64,000 nucleotides of DNA. Source: Aminobacter carboxidus. Its GTDB lineage: Bacteria; Pseudomonadota; Alphaproteobacteria; Rhizobiales; Rhizobiaceae. Positions 55,920 to 64,000 of the stretch are shown here, one piece after another. Position numbers and translations under genes: made by a program. The first letter of the stretch is position 1; each line of letters begins with the position of its first letter. The notes under the pieces are model-generated. The model made no database searches and was not told the origin of the DNA. It was given only the letters and a program-made list of their open reading frames with translations. Location of the stretch: NCBI RefSeq assembly GCF_014863355.1, contig NZ_JACZEP010000002.1, forward strand, positions 558,001 to 622,000. Reading direction: 5' to 3'.

Positions 55920-56642
55920 ATGAGCAAAGTTGCACTGGTTACCGGAGGAACGCGCGGCATCGGTGCTGCTATTTCGATCGCCCTGAAGGAGGCCGGCTAC
56001 TCGGTTGCCGCCAATTATGCCGGCAACGACGAAGCTGCGCAGAAGTTCAAGGCTGAGACGGGCATCCCGGTCTACAAGTGGTCGGTTGCCGACTATGACG
56101 CTTGCGAGGCCGGCATCAAACAGGTCGAGGCCGACCTTGGCCCTGTCTCGGTGCTGGTCAACAATGCCGGCATCACGCGCGATTCGATGTTTCACAAGAT
56201 GACGCGCGAGCAGTGGAAGGAAGTCATCGACACCAATCTGAATGGTGCCTTCAACATGACCCATCCGCTGTGGAGCGGCATGCGCGACCGCAAGTTCGGC
56301 CGCATCGTCACCATATCCTCGATCAACGGCCAGAAGGGCCAGGCCGGCCAGGCCAACTACTCGGCCTCCAAGGCCGGCGACATCGGCTTTACCAAGGCGC
56401 TGGCCCAGGAAGGCGCGCGCGCGGGCATCACCGTCAACGTCATCTGCCCGGGCTACATCGCCACCGAAATGGTGATGGCGGTTCCCGAGAAGGTGCGTGA
56501 ATCGATCATCGCCCAGATTCCGGTCGGCCGTCTCGGCGAACCCGAGGAGATCGCGCGCTGCGTGGTGTTCCTGGCGTCCGAACAGTCGGGCTTCATCACC
56601 GGCGCGACGCTGAGCGCCAATGGCGGGCAGTATTTCGTCTGA
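55920..56642 (+). CDS. phaB: Acetoacetyl-CoA reductase
   Basis: A 240-residue short-chain dehydrogenase that reduces acetoacetyl-CoA to (R)-3-hydroxybutyryl-CoA with NADPH for PHB synthase. VTGGTRGIGAAISIAL is the cofactor loop, NNAGITRDSMFHKM follows, catalytic Tyr/Lys are in ANYSASKAGDIGF, and the end is GATLSANGGQYFV. An AGGGGAAA site precedes the ATG. The PHB synthase gene phaC is not in the window. A bidirectional terminator follows. Confidence 0.95.
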   Translation: MSKVALVTGGTRGIGAAISIALKEAGYSVAANYAGNDEAAQKFKAETGIPVYKWSVADYDACEAGIKQVEADLGPVSVLVNNAGITRDSMFHKMTREQWKEVIDTNLNGAFNMTHPLWSGMRDRKFGRIVTISSINGQKGQAGQANYSASKAGDIGFTKALAQEGARAGITVNVICPGYIATEMVMAVPEKVRESIIAQIPVGRLGEPEEIARCVVFLASEQSGFITGATLSANGGQYFV

Positions 56643-56670
56643 CACGGTTACTTGCAGACCCGAAACAAGA

Positions 56671-56697
56671 AAAAACGGCGCCGCAAGGCGCCGTTTT
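56671..56697. terminator. Bidirectional terminator between phaB and aqpZ
   Basis: AAAACGGCGCC and GGCGCCGTTTT form an 11-bp perfect stem with a GCAA tetraloop; A and T runs on either side let it work for both convergent genes. Confidence 0.93.
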
Positions 56698-56717
56698 CGC
56701 GTCTGGCCGGTGAGGGC

Positions 56718-57407
56718 TCAGTCCTTTTCGAACATCGCCTTGTGGACGATGCCGGCGATTGCCGCGCCCACGATCGGGGCAACCCAGAACAGCCAGAGCT
56801 GCTGCAGGGCCATGCCGCCGACAAACAGTGCCGGGCCGGTCGAACGGGCCGGGTTGACCGAGGTGTTGGTCACCGGGATCGAGATCAGGTGGATCAGCGT
56901 TAGGGCCAGGCCGATGGCAATCGGCGCGAAGCCGGCCGGGACACGTCCATGGGTCGAGCCGAGGATGATCATCAGGAACATGAAGGTCAAAACGACTTCG
57001 ATGATCAGCGCCGAGGTCAGGCCGTATTTGCCCGGCGAAGCGTCGCCATAGCCGTTGGTGGCAAAGCCGCCGATGCCGGCGAAGTCAGCCTTGCCGCTGA
57101 CGATGAGGTAGAGCACCGTTGAGGCGACGATCGCACCGACCACCTGGGCAATGACATAAGGCACCAGGTCCTTGGCCTCGAAGCGCCCGGCCATCATCAG
57201 GCCGACCGAGACCGCCGGGTTGAAATGGCCGCCTGATATGCCGCCGACGGCATAGGCCATGGTCAGGACAGTCAGGCCGAACGCCAATGCAACGCCGGCA
57301 AAGCCGATACCGAGTTCGGGAAACGCGGCAGCAAGCACGGCACTGCCGCAACCGCCGAAGACGAGCCAGAAAGTGCCGAGGAATTCGGCGAATAGACGTT
57401 TGGTCAT
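56718..57407 (-). CDS. aqpZ: Aquaporin Z
   Basis: A 229-residue water channel with six membrane helices and the two NPA half-helices, in [12 protein letters not shown] and [13 protein letters not shown]. The narrow-pore residues fit AqpZ rather than a glycerol facilitator (histidine in [13 protein letters not shown]). ATG at 57407 starts with [14 protein letters not shown]; longer upstream frames are in the promoter region. Upstream lies the 742-base gene-free stretch shared with the helicase. Confidence 0.95.
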   Translation of the reverse strand: MTKRLFAEFLGTFWLVFGGCGSAVLAAAFPELGIGFAGVALAFGLTVLTMAYAVGGISGGHFNPAVSVGLMMAGRFEAKDLVPYVIAQVVGAIVASTVLYLIVSGKADFAGIGGFATNGYGDASPGKYGLTSALIIEVVLTFMFLMIILGSTHGRVPAGFAPIAIGLALTLIHLISIPVTNTSVNPARSTGPALFVGGMALQQLWLFWVAPIVGAAIAGIVHKAMFEKD

Positions 57408-57696
57408 GATCTTCCCTCCAGATGACGTGCGCCTGCGTGGTGCGCCGCATTTTCCGAAGGCCCCGCCTAGGCAACCTCCGCCGCGCAGACTCAACGTGCG
57501 GATGGAGCCACGGCTCGACGCCGCATTCAACGGGTGTGGTTCCCTTAACGTAATGCAATCACAGATATTTTGCGCTCAAGACGTATGTGCCGCTATGGCA
57601 CGCATAGGTTAACGCGCCGGCGGGCAAGTTGTGGACAAGCCTGTGACTCCTCGGTGGATAATCGGTGGACGACTGGGCCGAGACACAACATCTAGC

Positions 57697-57770
57697 GGTG
57701 AACAAATCAGGAAACTTGTCCTATCAGTGATTCGTCGCCTGTTCGTTCCGCATTTGGTTCAAATCTTAAC
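57697..57770 (+). repeat. Imperfect direct repeat, copy 1
   Basis: GGTGAACAAA (57697) and CAGTGATTCGTCGC (57725) recur with the same internal spacing at 57969 and 57997, an offset of 272 bp; CGTTCC and the final TCTTAA are also shared. Sequence between the anchors is more diverged. Confidence 0.7.
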
Positions 57771-57968
57771 AAGGTGCCGGCCGCCGACGGTTCCCGCGTT
57801 AACCCGGCGATAGGAAACATCAACAAAATCATTATTTTGCGTCGAGACTGCAGGGCAGTTCCCGCACTTGGCCGGCAAAGGTTAACAGCGGAGCCTGAAA
57901 GCATGAAACGGGCCACTTTAGCGAATCTGCATGTGGTGCGGCTTGCCAGCTCAAAATCTATATGTTGG

Positions 57969-58042
57969 GGTGAACAAAACCTGAATCTGCCGGAGTCAGT
58001 GATTCGTCGCTGATTCGTTCCAGACTCGTTCCAATTCTTAAA
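57969..58042 (+). repeat. Imperfect direct repeat, copy 2, with 11-bp subrepeats
   Basis: Second copy of the repeat at 57697. It contains an 11-bp series (GATTCGTCGCT, GATTCGTTCCA, GACTCGTTCCA) and GTTC-N7-GTTC at 58017-58031, a match to the alphaproteobacterial LexA consensus. It ends about 108 bases before the helicase start. Confidence 0.7.
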
Positions 58043-58149
58043 TCTGGAACATTCTGCTTTCGCTTCGGCCTACAAATCCCTATGTGTCCAGTCGTCGCGA
58101 CAGGCGGCGCAACGCCGGGTGGACCCGGCGCCGAGGGCGGTTCCGTAGA

Positions 58150-61100
58150 ATGAATGTCCACTCCAAGCAGAACGACCCACTGATCCTGTCAGGCCGCGAT
58201 GTAACAGCGGTTCTGGGTCCGACCAATACGGGCAAGACCCACCTCGCAATCGAGCGCATGGTCGCGCACGAAAGCGGCATCATCGGCCTGCCGCTCAGGC
58301 TGCTTGCACGCGAGGTCTATGGCCGGCTGTGCGAGAAGGTCGGTGCCCACAAGGTCGCGCTGGTCACCGGCGAGGAGAAAATCCTGCCGGCGGGCGCGAA
58401 ATACTCGGTCTGCACCGTCGAGGCGATGCCGCGCCAGACCGACGCGGCATTCGTTGCCATCGACGAGGTTCAGCTCGCTGGCGATCTCGAGCGCGGCCAT
58501 ATCTTCACCGACCGCATCCTGCATTTGCGCGGCAGGCAAGAAACGCTGCTGCTTGGTGCCGCCACAATGCACGGCATCCTGCAGAGGCTCCTGAAGGGTG
58601 TATCAGTGGTCACCCGGCCGCGCCTGTCGCATCTCGCTTATGCCGGTTCCAAGAAACTGACGCGGCTGCCGCGCCGCTCGGCCATCGTCGCCTTCTCGGC
58701 CGACGAGGTCTATGGCATCGCCGAATTGATCCGCCGTCAGCAGGGTGGTGCCGCCGTCGTGCTTGGCGCGCTCAGCCCGCGTACCCGCAACGCCCAGGTC
58801 GAGCTCTACCAGTCCGGCGACGTCGACTACCTGATTGCCACCGACGCCATCGGCATGGGCCTCAATCTCGATGTCGACCATGTCGCCTTCGCCCAGAACC
58901 GCAAGTTCGACGGCTACCAGTATCGCCAGCTGACCGCAGCCGAGCTCGGCCAGATCGCCGGCCGTGCCGGGCGCCATCTGCGCGACGGCACCTTCGGTGT
59001 CACTGGCCAGGTCGATCCGTTCGACGAGGAACTGATCGAGAAGATCGAAGGCCACGATTTCGAGCCGGTGAAGGTGCTGCAGTGGCGCACCGCTCAGTTC
59101 GATTTCGCCAGCCTCGACACGCTCAAGCGCTCGATCGACACGGTGGCACCTGTCGAGGGCCTGACGCGCGCGCTGCCGGCGGTCGACGCCCAGGCGCTCG
59201 AGCATCTTTCGCGTGACGAAAACATCCGTACGCTTGCCACCGGCCGCGAGCGCGTCGCCCTGTTGTGGGAGACCTGCGCGCTGCCCGACTACCGCAGGAT
59301 CGCGCCGGCCCAGCATGCCGACCTCATCGCCTCGATGTATGACGACCTCGCCCGCAACGGCCATGTCGACGAAAACTACATGGCCGAGCAGGTGCGCCGC
59401 GCCGATTCCACCGAAGGCGACATCGACACGCTTTCGCACCGGATCGCACAGATCCGGACCTGGACTTTTGTCTCAAACCGCCCTGGCTGGCTTGCCGATC
59501 CGGCACACTGGCAAGAAAAAACGCGAAACATCGAAGACAGATTGTCTGATGCACTGCATGAGCGGTTGACGAAACGCTTTGTAGACCGCAGGACTTCCGT
59601 CCTCATGCGCCGCCTTAGAGAAAACACTATGCTTGAAGCCGAAATAAGCCCGTCCGGAACTGTCCTCGTCGAGGGTCATCACGTCGGCGAACTGCAGGGG
59701 TTCCGTTTCACCGCCGACCAGAGCGCTGGTGGAGAAGACGCCAAGGCCGTGCGCACGGCAGCCCAGAAGGCGCTCGCCACCGAGTTCGATTCCCGCGCCG
59801 AGCGTTTCGCGGCGTCGCCCAATGGCGACATCGCGCTTGGCTCCGACGGCGTGCTGCGCTGGATCGGTGCGCCGATCGGAACGCTGGTCGAGGGCGAGGA
59901 TGCGCTCAAGCCGCGCGTTGTCCTGCTCGCCGACGAGCAGCTGACTGGCCCGGCTCGCGACAAGGTCGCAGCACGCGCCGACCGCTTCGTCAATTTCCAG
60001 GTCGAGTCGCTGCTCAAGCCGCTTGTCGATCTCAAGGCCGCCGAACAGCTTTCCGGTATCGGCCGCGGCATCGCCTTCCAGCTGGTCGAGAATTTCGGCC
60101 TGATCAATCGCCGCGACATCGCTGAAGAGGTGAAGTCGCTGGATCAGGAAGGCCGCGCTGCCTTGCGCCGCCTCGGCGTGCGTTTCGGGGCCTACCATGT
60201 CTTCGTGCCGGCGCTGATCAAGCCGGCGCCAGCTGGTCTGGTGACGCTGCTGTGGGCGATCAAGAACGACGGCAAGGACAAGCCGGGTTTCGGCGACGTC
60301 GTCCATGCGCTCGCTGCCGGACGCACTTCGGTCGTCATCGACCCGACCTTCGACAAGACCTTCTACAAGCTCGCCGGCTTCCGCAATCTCGGCCGCCGCG
60401 CCGTGCGCGTCGACATCCTCGAGCGTCTCGCCGACCTGATCCGCCCGGCCCTTGCCTGGAAGCAGGGTGTGGGCGCGCGCCCCGATGGCGCCTATGATGG
60501 CAGCTCGTTCATCGTCACGCCGCAGATGATGTCGATCCTCGGCGCCACCGGCGACGACATGGAAGAGATCCTCAAGGGTCTTGGCTACCGTGCCGAGCCG
60601 AAGGCCGCTGCCGAGGTCAAGGATAAGCTCGAGGCGATCGACAACGCCGCTCGCGAGGCCGTGGCCAAGGCTGTTGCCGCAAAGGCTGCCGCCGCTGCTG
60701 AGGCTGCTGCATCCGCTGCGAGCGACGAGGCTGCCGACGTTTCTGCCGAACCCTTCGTCGAGACGGCTGAGGCCGCCGAACAGACTGCTCCCGACGCCGC
60801 CGAACAGGCACCCGAGACCGAAGCAGACGGGCAGGCAACTGAAACCGTCGCCGAGCAGATCGAGGCGGCTGCCGAACCAGTAGCCGAGGTCGCTGCGGAA
60901 CCGGTCGCCGAGCTCGCTTCCGAGCCGGAAGTCGAGGCGGAAGCCGCCGCGGTCGTCGCCGATGCCCCGGTAGTCGCCGACTCCCCGGTTGCCGATGCCG
61001 CTCCGGTGGAAGCCGCCGTTGCAGACGCCACCGAAGCCGCGGAAGCGCCCAAGCCGATCCTGTTGTGGCGTCAGGGCCGTTTCGAACAGCGTCCGCGCCA

Positions 61101-61464
61101 TCGCCAGGACAACCGCGCGCGTGGCGGCCAGCGCGATCAGCGTGCAGCTGGTGCTGCCGGCGCTCCCGCAGCTCGTCAGGGCGAGGGCAATCGCAATGGT
61201 GGCCGCGAAGGCGGCGAAGGCCGTGAAGGTGGGCGTCCGCGCTTCGATCGCAAGCCAGGCGGCAAGCCGCAGGGCGAGGGTGGGCGTCCCGAAAACCGTG
61301 GCCGTGGTGAACGTTCGCAGGGCGAAAGACCCGGTGGCGACCGCAGCGGCTTCAAGGGCAAGCCCGCCTTCCAGCCGAAGCCGCGCGAAGAGCGTCCGGT
61401 GCGTATCGATCCCGATTCGCCCTTTGCCAAGCTCGCCGCGCTGCGCGACCAGCTCAAGAAGTAA
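58150..61464 (+). CDS. SUV3-like RNA helicase with acidic and Arg/Gly-rich tail
   Basis: A 1104-residue protein. The N-terminal helicase (about 15-320) resembles mitochondrial SUV3: Walker A GPTNTGKTHLAIE, motif II AIDEVQLAGD, LLGAATMHG, and motif VI QIAGRAGRHLRDG. Middle domains follow (to about 830). The rest is low complexity: an Ala/Glu-rich acidic stretch (about 830-970), then a Gly/Arg-rich basic stretch (about 1000-1075) likely to bind RNA, and a conserved end (FAKLAALRDQLKK). SUV3 unwinds RNA for degradation. Start ATG 58150 is chosen over GTG 58084. The S4 gene begins five bases after its stop. Confidence 0.88.
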   Translation: MNVHSKQNDPLILSGRDVTAVLGPTNTGKTHLAIERMVAHESGIIGLPLRLLAREVYGRLCEKVGAHKVALVTGEEKILPAGAKYSVCTVEAMPRQTDAAFVAIDEVQLAGDLERGHIFTDRILHLRGRQETLLLGAATMHGILQRLLKGVSVVTRPRLSHLAYAGSKKLTRLPRRSAIVAFSADEVYGIAELIRRQQGGAAVVLGALSPRTRNAQVELYQSGDVDYLIATDAIGMGLNLDVDHVAFAQNRKFDGYQYRQLTAAELGQIAGRAGRHLRDGTFGVTGQVDPFDEELIEKIEGHDFEPVKVLQWRTAQFDFASLDTLKRSIDTVAPVEGLTRALPAVDAQALEHLSRDENIRTLATGRERVALLWETCALPDYRRIAPAQHADLIASMYDDLARNGHVDENYMAEQVRRADSTEGDIDTLSHRIAQIRTWTFVSNRPGWLADPAHWQEKTRNIEDRLSDALHERLTKRFVDRRTSVLMRRLRENTMLEAEISPSGTVLVEGHHVGELQGFRFTADQSAGGEDAKAVRTAAQKALATEFDSRAERFAASPNGDIALGSDGVLRWIGAPIGTLVEGEDALKPRVVLLADEQLTGPARDKVAARADRFVNFQVESLLKPLVDLKAAEQLSGIGRGIAFQLVENFGLINRRDIAEEVKSLDQEGRAALRRLGVRFGAYHVFVPALIKPAPAGLVTLLWAIKNDGKDKPGFGDVVHALAAGRTSVVIDPTFDKTFYKLAGFRNLGRRAVRVDILERLADLIRPALAWKQGVGARPDGAYDGSSFIVTPQMMSILGATGDDMEEILKGLGYRAEPKAAAEVKDKLEAIDNAAREAVAKAVAAKAAAAAEAAASAASDEAADVSAEPFVETAEAAEQTAPDAAEQAPETEADGQATETVAEQIEAAAEPVAEVAAEPVAELASEPEVEAEAAAVVADAPVVADSPVADAAPVEAAVADATEAAEAPKPILLWRQGRFEQRPRHRQDNRARGGQRDQRAAGAAGAPAARQGEGNRNGGREGGEGREGGRPRFDRKPGGKPQGEGGRPENRGRGERSQGERPGGDRSGFKGKPAFQPKPREERPVRIDPDSPFAKLAALRDQLKK

Positions 61465-61469
61465 ACGCC

Positions 61470-61853
61470 TTGGCCGGCGAGGGAAGACAGCGCATCGACA
61501 AGTGGCTGTTCTTCTCGCGCGCGGTCAAGTCGCGTTCGCTCGGCGCCAAGCTTGCGCAATCGGGCGGCGTCAGGTGCAACGGCCAGAAGCTCGGCCAGGC
61601 CTCCGACATCGTCAAGACAGGCGATGTGCTGACGATCACGCCCGACCGCCGTATCCTGGTCTATAAGGTTCTGCTCGCTGGCGAGCGGCGCGGGCCGGCT
61701 GAAGAAGCGCGCAAGCTCTACGACGACATCTCTCCGGCGCCGACGCCGAGGGACCAGGCGCCGCCTGATGCCAAACCGCCGCTGCGCGAGGCAGGCAGTG
61801 GCCGCCCGACCAAGAAGGAACGGCGCGCCACCGACAGGCTGCGCGACCAATGA
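61470..61853 (+). CDS. S4-domain RNA-binding protein (Hsp15-like)
   Basis: A 127-residue protein starting at TTG. The S4 fold (about residues 6-70) shows QRIDKWLFFSRAVKSRSLGA and VRCNGQKLGQASDIVKTGDV; the C-terminal half is Pro/Lys/Arg-rich and probably disordered. Hsp15 binds free 50S subunits carrying stalled nascent chains. It lies five bases downstream of the SUV3-like helicase, suggesting a joint RNA-quality role (inference). Confidence 0.86.
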   Translation: MAGEGRQRIDKWLFFSRAVKSRSLGAKLAQSGGVRCNGQKLGQASDIVKTGDVLTITPDRRILVYKVLLAGERRGPAEEARKLYDDISPAPTPRDQAPPDAKPPLREAGSGRPTKKERRATDRLRDQ

Positions 61854-62001
61854 CGCAAAGGCTTTGGACCCGTTCCTGGCCAGTTGAGAATTGCGTTCCG
61901 CCAACAGGCTTCTGCGCGGAATGGCCGCCCTTGCAAGAGCTTCGCAAAGGGGATACCTCACCCGAAAGATACAAAATACGGGAAGTCCCGGAGCCTGCTT
62001 C

Positions 62002-62340
<339 letters not shown>

Positions 62341-62698
62341 GGGCTGCGCGCCTTAAAGGGCGCTAGATCGTTGGATTGAGTGCCGTTGTCGACTCTTGAC
62401 GCGGCCGGATGTTCGCGTATGCAGCAAAATCTTGATTCTTCCGACTTTTTGTGTTAGAGCTAGCCCAACATGCCGATGACACAACGTCGATCTATGGCGC
62501 ATAGCCTAACTCACTGAAAGGTGACAACCCTAATCCGGACCAGAGTAATCTGGGCCCGGCAGTCGCAATGTTTGCGGTTTGCTGGTCCAAGCTCTTCCGA
62601 TTGGGGGTCGATTGTCGTGCGGCAGAAGGTCGCGTTTTGCGACTGTCCCGATCAACCGGCCTCGGCGGGCCGGTGTCACAAGAAGGAGTTCAGGGCGT
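62341..62698 (+). other. Gene-free leader region of carD
   Basis: No credible gene. TTGATT (62432-62437), a 17-base spacer and TAGAGC (62455-62460) form a modest sigma-70-type promoter, which would give a leader of about 230 bases. The leader includes CGGCCTCGGCGGGCCGG, able to fold. A weak dyad GCGCC-TTAAA-GGGCGC follows the fdxA stop without a T run. Confidence 0.35.
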
Positions 62699-63283
62699 AT
62701 GGCAACTTCCATCCCGCAGAAGAAATCCGCAGCACGTCACGGTTTCAAGACCGGCGAGTATATTGTCTATCCGGCGCATGGTGTCGGTCAGATCGTATCG
62801 ATCGACGAGCAGGAAGTGGCGGGACACAAGCTCGAACTGTTCGTAATCGATTTCCAGAAAGACAAGATGCGCCTCAAGGTGCCGGTCGCCAAGGCGACGT
62901 CCATCGGCATGCGCAAGCTTTCCGAGACCGACTATGTCGAGCGTGCATTGAAGGTCGTGCAGGGCCGCGCCCGCGTCAAGCGCACCATGTGGTCGCGCCG
63001 CGCGCAGGAATATGATGCAAAGATCAATTCCGGCGACCTGATCTCGATCGCCGAAGTCGTGCGCGACCTCTACCGCGCCGACAACCAGCCGGAGCAGTCC
63101 TACTCCGAGCGCCAGCTTTATGAAGCAGCGCTCGACCGCATGGCGCGCGAGCTGGCAGCGGTCAACCGTCTGTCGGAGACCGAGGCTGTCCGTCTCATCG
63201 AGACCAACCTCAACAAGGGTCCGAAGCGCGGCGCCAAGGCAGACAACGAAGAAGCCGATGCCGAGCAGGAAGAAGCTGCCTGA
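62699..63283 (+). CDS. carD: CarD/CdnL-family transcriptional regulator
   Basis: A 194-residue RNA-polymerase-binding protein. The N-terminal Tudor-like interaction domain (about 15-75) has GFKTGEYIVYPAHGVGQI and KLELFVIDFQKDKMRLKVPV; the C-terminal helical domain (about 85-175) has RAQEYDAKINSGDLISIAEV and the basic DNA-contact surface. CarD proteins stabilise open complexes at rRNA and housekeeping promoters. An AAGGAG site precedes ATG 62699. The tail is acidic. A clear terminator follows. Confidence 0.94.
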   Translation: MATSIPQKKSAARHGFKTGEYIVYPAHGVGQIVSIDEQEVAGHKLELFVIDFQKDKMRLKVPVAKATSIGMRKLSETDYVERALKVVQGRARVKRTMWSRRAQEYDAKINSGDLISIAEVVRDLYRADNQPEQSYSERQLYEAALDRMARELAAVNRLSETEAVRLIETNLNKGPKRGAKADNEEADAEQEEAA

Positions 63284-63306
63284 TCAGGCTTTTCAGTTCC
63301 GTTATG

Positions 63307-63335
63307 AAAAACCCGGCCAATGGCCGGGTTTTTTG
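63307..63335 (+). terminator. Terminator of carD
   Basis: AAAAACCCGGCC and GGCCGGGTTTTTT form a 9-bp GC stem with AAT loop flanked by A and T runs. Confidence 0.94.
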
Positions 63336-63587
63336 TTTGTTGAGTGAAGCGCCGTGCGTCGCAGTGGATGCGCAAGGAGTGCGTTGCGATAGCACTGCCT
63401 GAAAGGCGCCTGGTTTTGTTGGGCGTGGAGGTCTCCATGGATGAAATGCCATGCCGCGATCTCGCAACCGCGGTGACGGTCCAGGACACGGCCTCGCCAT
63501 CTGGCGATTGTCTTGAATGCCGCTTCTGAGGCAACTGGTTTTGCTGTATCCGAGGCTCAGACATAGCCGCTTCGGGACAGACAGCAG

Positions 63588-64000
63588 ATGAACAAAGCGC
63601 TTCTTATCATCGACGTGCAGAATGCGATCCTGAAGGGCAAGGGAACCCCGGAACGGCAGCTGCTGCTGGAGGCTGCGCTCGACGATACGACAGGCAGGTT
63701 GCGCGTCCTTCAAGACAAGGCACGTTCGGCCGGCGTGCCAGTCGTCGTCATCCAGCACGACGGGCCCGAAGGCCACCGGCTGGCGGTCGGGACCGAAGGC
63801 TGGGGAGTCCGGCCGGAGCTGGCACCGCAGGCCGGTGATGTTCTCGTTCGCAAGAAGAGCTCGGACTCGTTTCACGAGACGGATCTGGGCGCCCGCCTCG
63901 GCGAACTGGGTGTCTCGCACTTGGTCGTCGGCGGTTGCATGACCCAGTTTTGCGTCGACACCACAGTGCGTCGCGCCGTGTCGCTCGGCTACGATGTCAC
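63588..64000 (+). CDS. Isochorismatase-family cysteine hydrolase, N-terminal part (cut by window edge)
   Basis: The frame is open from ATG 63588 to the window end (137 residues). MNKALLIIDVQNAIL carries the catalytic aspartate, LVRKKSSDSFHETDL the catalytic lysine, and GGCMTQFCVDTTVRRA the nucleophilic cysteine, so the Asp-Lys-Cys triad is complete. Families with this fold include nicotinamidases, N-carbamoylsarcosine amidases and isochorismatases; the substrate cannot be assigned. Between the carD terminator and this gene (63336-63587) I see nothing convincing. Confidence 0.88.
   Translation, partial: MNKALLIIDVQNAILKGKGTPERQLLLEAALDDTTGRLRVLQDKARSAGVPVVVIQHDGPEGHRLAVGTEGWGVRPELAPQAGDVLVRKKSSDSFHETDLGARLGELGVSHLVVGGCMTQFCVDTTVRRAVSLGYDV

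Larger units (their letters stand above)
57408..58149. other. Long gene-free region with spaced repeats, GANTC cluster and DnaA-box-like sites
   Basis: I see no credible gene in these 742 bases. Seven GANTC sites occur between 57488 and 58027, four of them within 57993-58027. Two DnaA-box-like nonamers with one mismatch each are TGTGGACAA (57630) and GGTGGATAA (57653). An AT-rich patch lies near 57815-57840. TTAAC occurs five times. A roughly 75-bp imperfect direct repeat has copies about 272 bp apart. This could be a cell-cycle-regulated promoter region for the helicase, or a replication-related locus; neither is proven. Confidence 0.5.

Noticed and set aside
54432-56645. 737-codon antisense frame across phaA and phaB
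   Set aside because: Spans two confirmed genes plus a terminator; no recognisable domain.
57746-57770. GGTTCAAATC resembling a tRNA T-loop
   Set aside because: No acceptor, D or anticodon stems can be formed around it.
57408-58149. Calling the aqpZ-helicase gap the chromosomal origin
   Set aside because: DnaA boxes are imperfect and few, and the usual origin neighbours are absent; kept as a candidate regulatory region only.
63344-63529. 61-codon frame between carD and the isochorismatase-like gene
   Set aside because: No family and starts immediately after the carD terminator without a ribosome site; could be real but evidence is insufficient.

Overview
The window is a GC-rich, densely coding alphaproteobacterial chromosome segment. 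Gene content and order (PhaR/PhaA/PhaB, the SUV3-like helicase followed by an S4 protein, FdxA and CarD, the EnvC/CtpA/DUF610/RppH block, GANTC sites, and two interspersed repeats of a type I know from rhizobia) point to Hyphomicrobiales, most likely a Mesorhizobium/Aminobacter-type Phyllobacteriaceae. Gene calls rest on reading the translations. No homology search was run and species is not determined. I saw no tRNA, rRNA, CRISPR array, prophage or insertion sequence.

Layout. 0-9 kb is housekeeping: the end of proA, nadD, an AraC regulator, an MFS transporter, rsfS, rlmH, then envC-ctpA-DUF610-rppH (cell separation, periplasmic proteolysis, RNA decay). 9-13.7 kb holds two Rnk/GreA-C-like proteins, a DadA-type dehydrogenase, a VOC protein with an unusual sigma-70-like gene, and a LysR gene divergent from mmsA. 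The 3' end of mmsA (15.3-15.55 kb) is tandemly triplicated with a 104-bp period. 15.6-17.8 kb has an XRE/DUF2975 pair, a lipoprotein and a Phd/PIN toxin-antitoxin pair. 17.8-21.8 kb is a trans-4-hydroxy-L-proline catabolic cassette (GntR regulator, deaminase, FAD dehydrogenase, epimerase) with a conspicuous operator array. 22.1-29.1 kb is a complete branched-chain amino acid ABC transporter operon, in which LivG carries a long Ala/Lys/Pro-rich linker and a C-terminal helix-hairpin-helix module. 29.3-32.8 kb is pyruvate carboxylase.

32.8-44.7 kb contains an SH3 protein, a second MFS transporter, LysR with a divergent NAD(P)-binding protein, a DUF3309 peptide, an RND efflux pair, and a bdhA/patatin operon. 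44.8-53.4 kb holds ispG, a lytic transglycosylase, a PtsN-like protein coupled to a small membrane protein, a hybrid histidine kinase, a polyprenyl synthase, mtgA, rpmF and a GlcG/HbpS protein. 53.6-56.6 kb is the polyhydroxybutyrate locus phaR / phaA-phaB; with bdhA and the patatin it covers synthesis, control and probable mobilisation of PHB. After aqpZ comes a 742-bp gene-free stretch with a 272-bp-spaced repeat and clustered GANTC sites, then the SUV3-like helicase, S4 protein, fdxA, carD and the start of an isochorismatase-family hydrolase.

The observations that most deserve follow-up are the LivG-HhH fusion, the mmsA tandem repeat, the sigma-like/VOC gene pair and the 57.4-58.1 kb intergenic structure.
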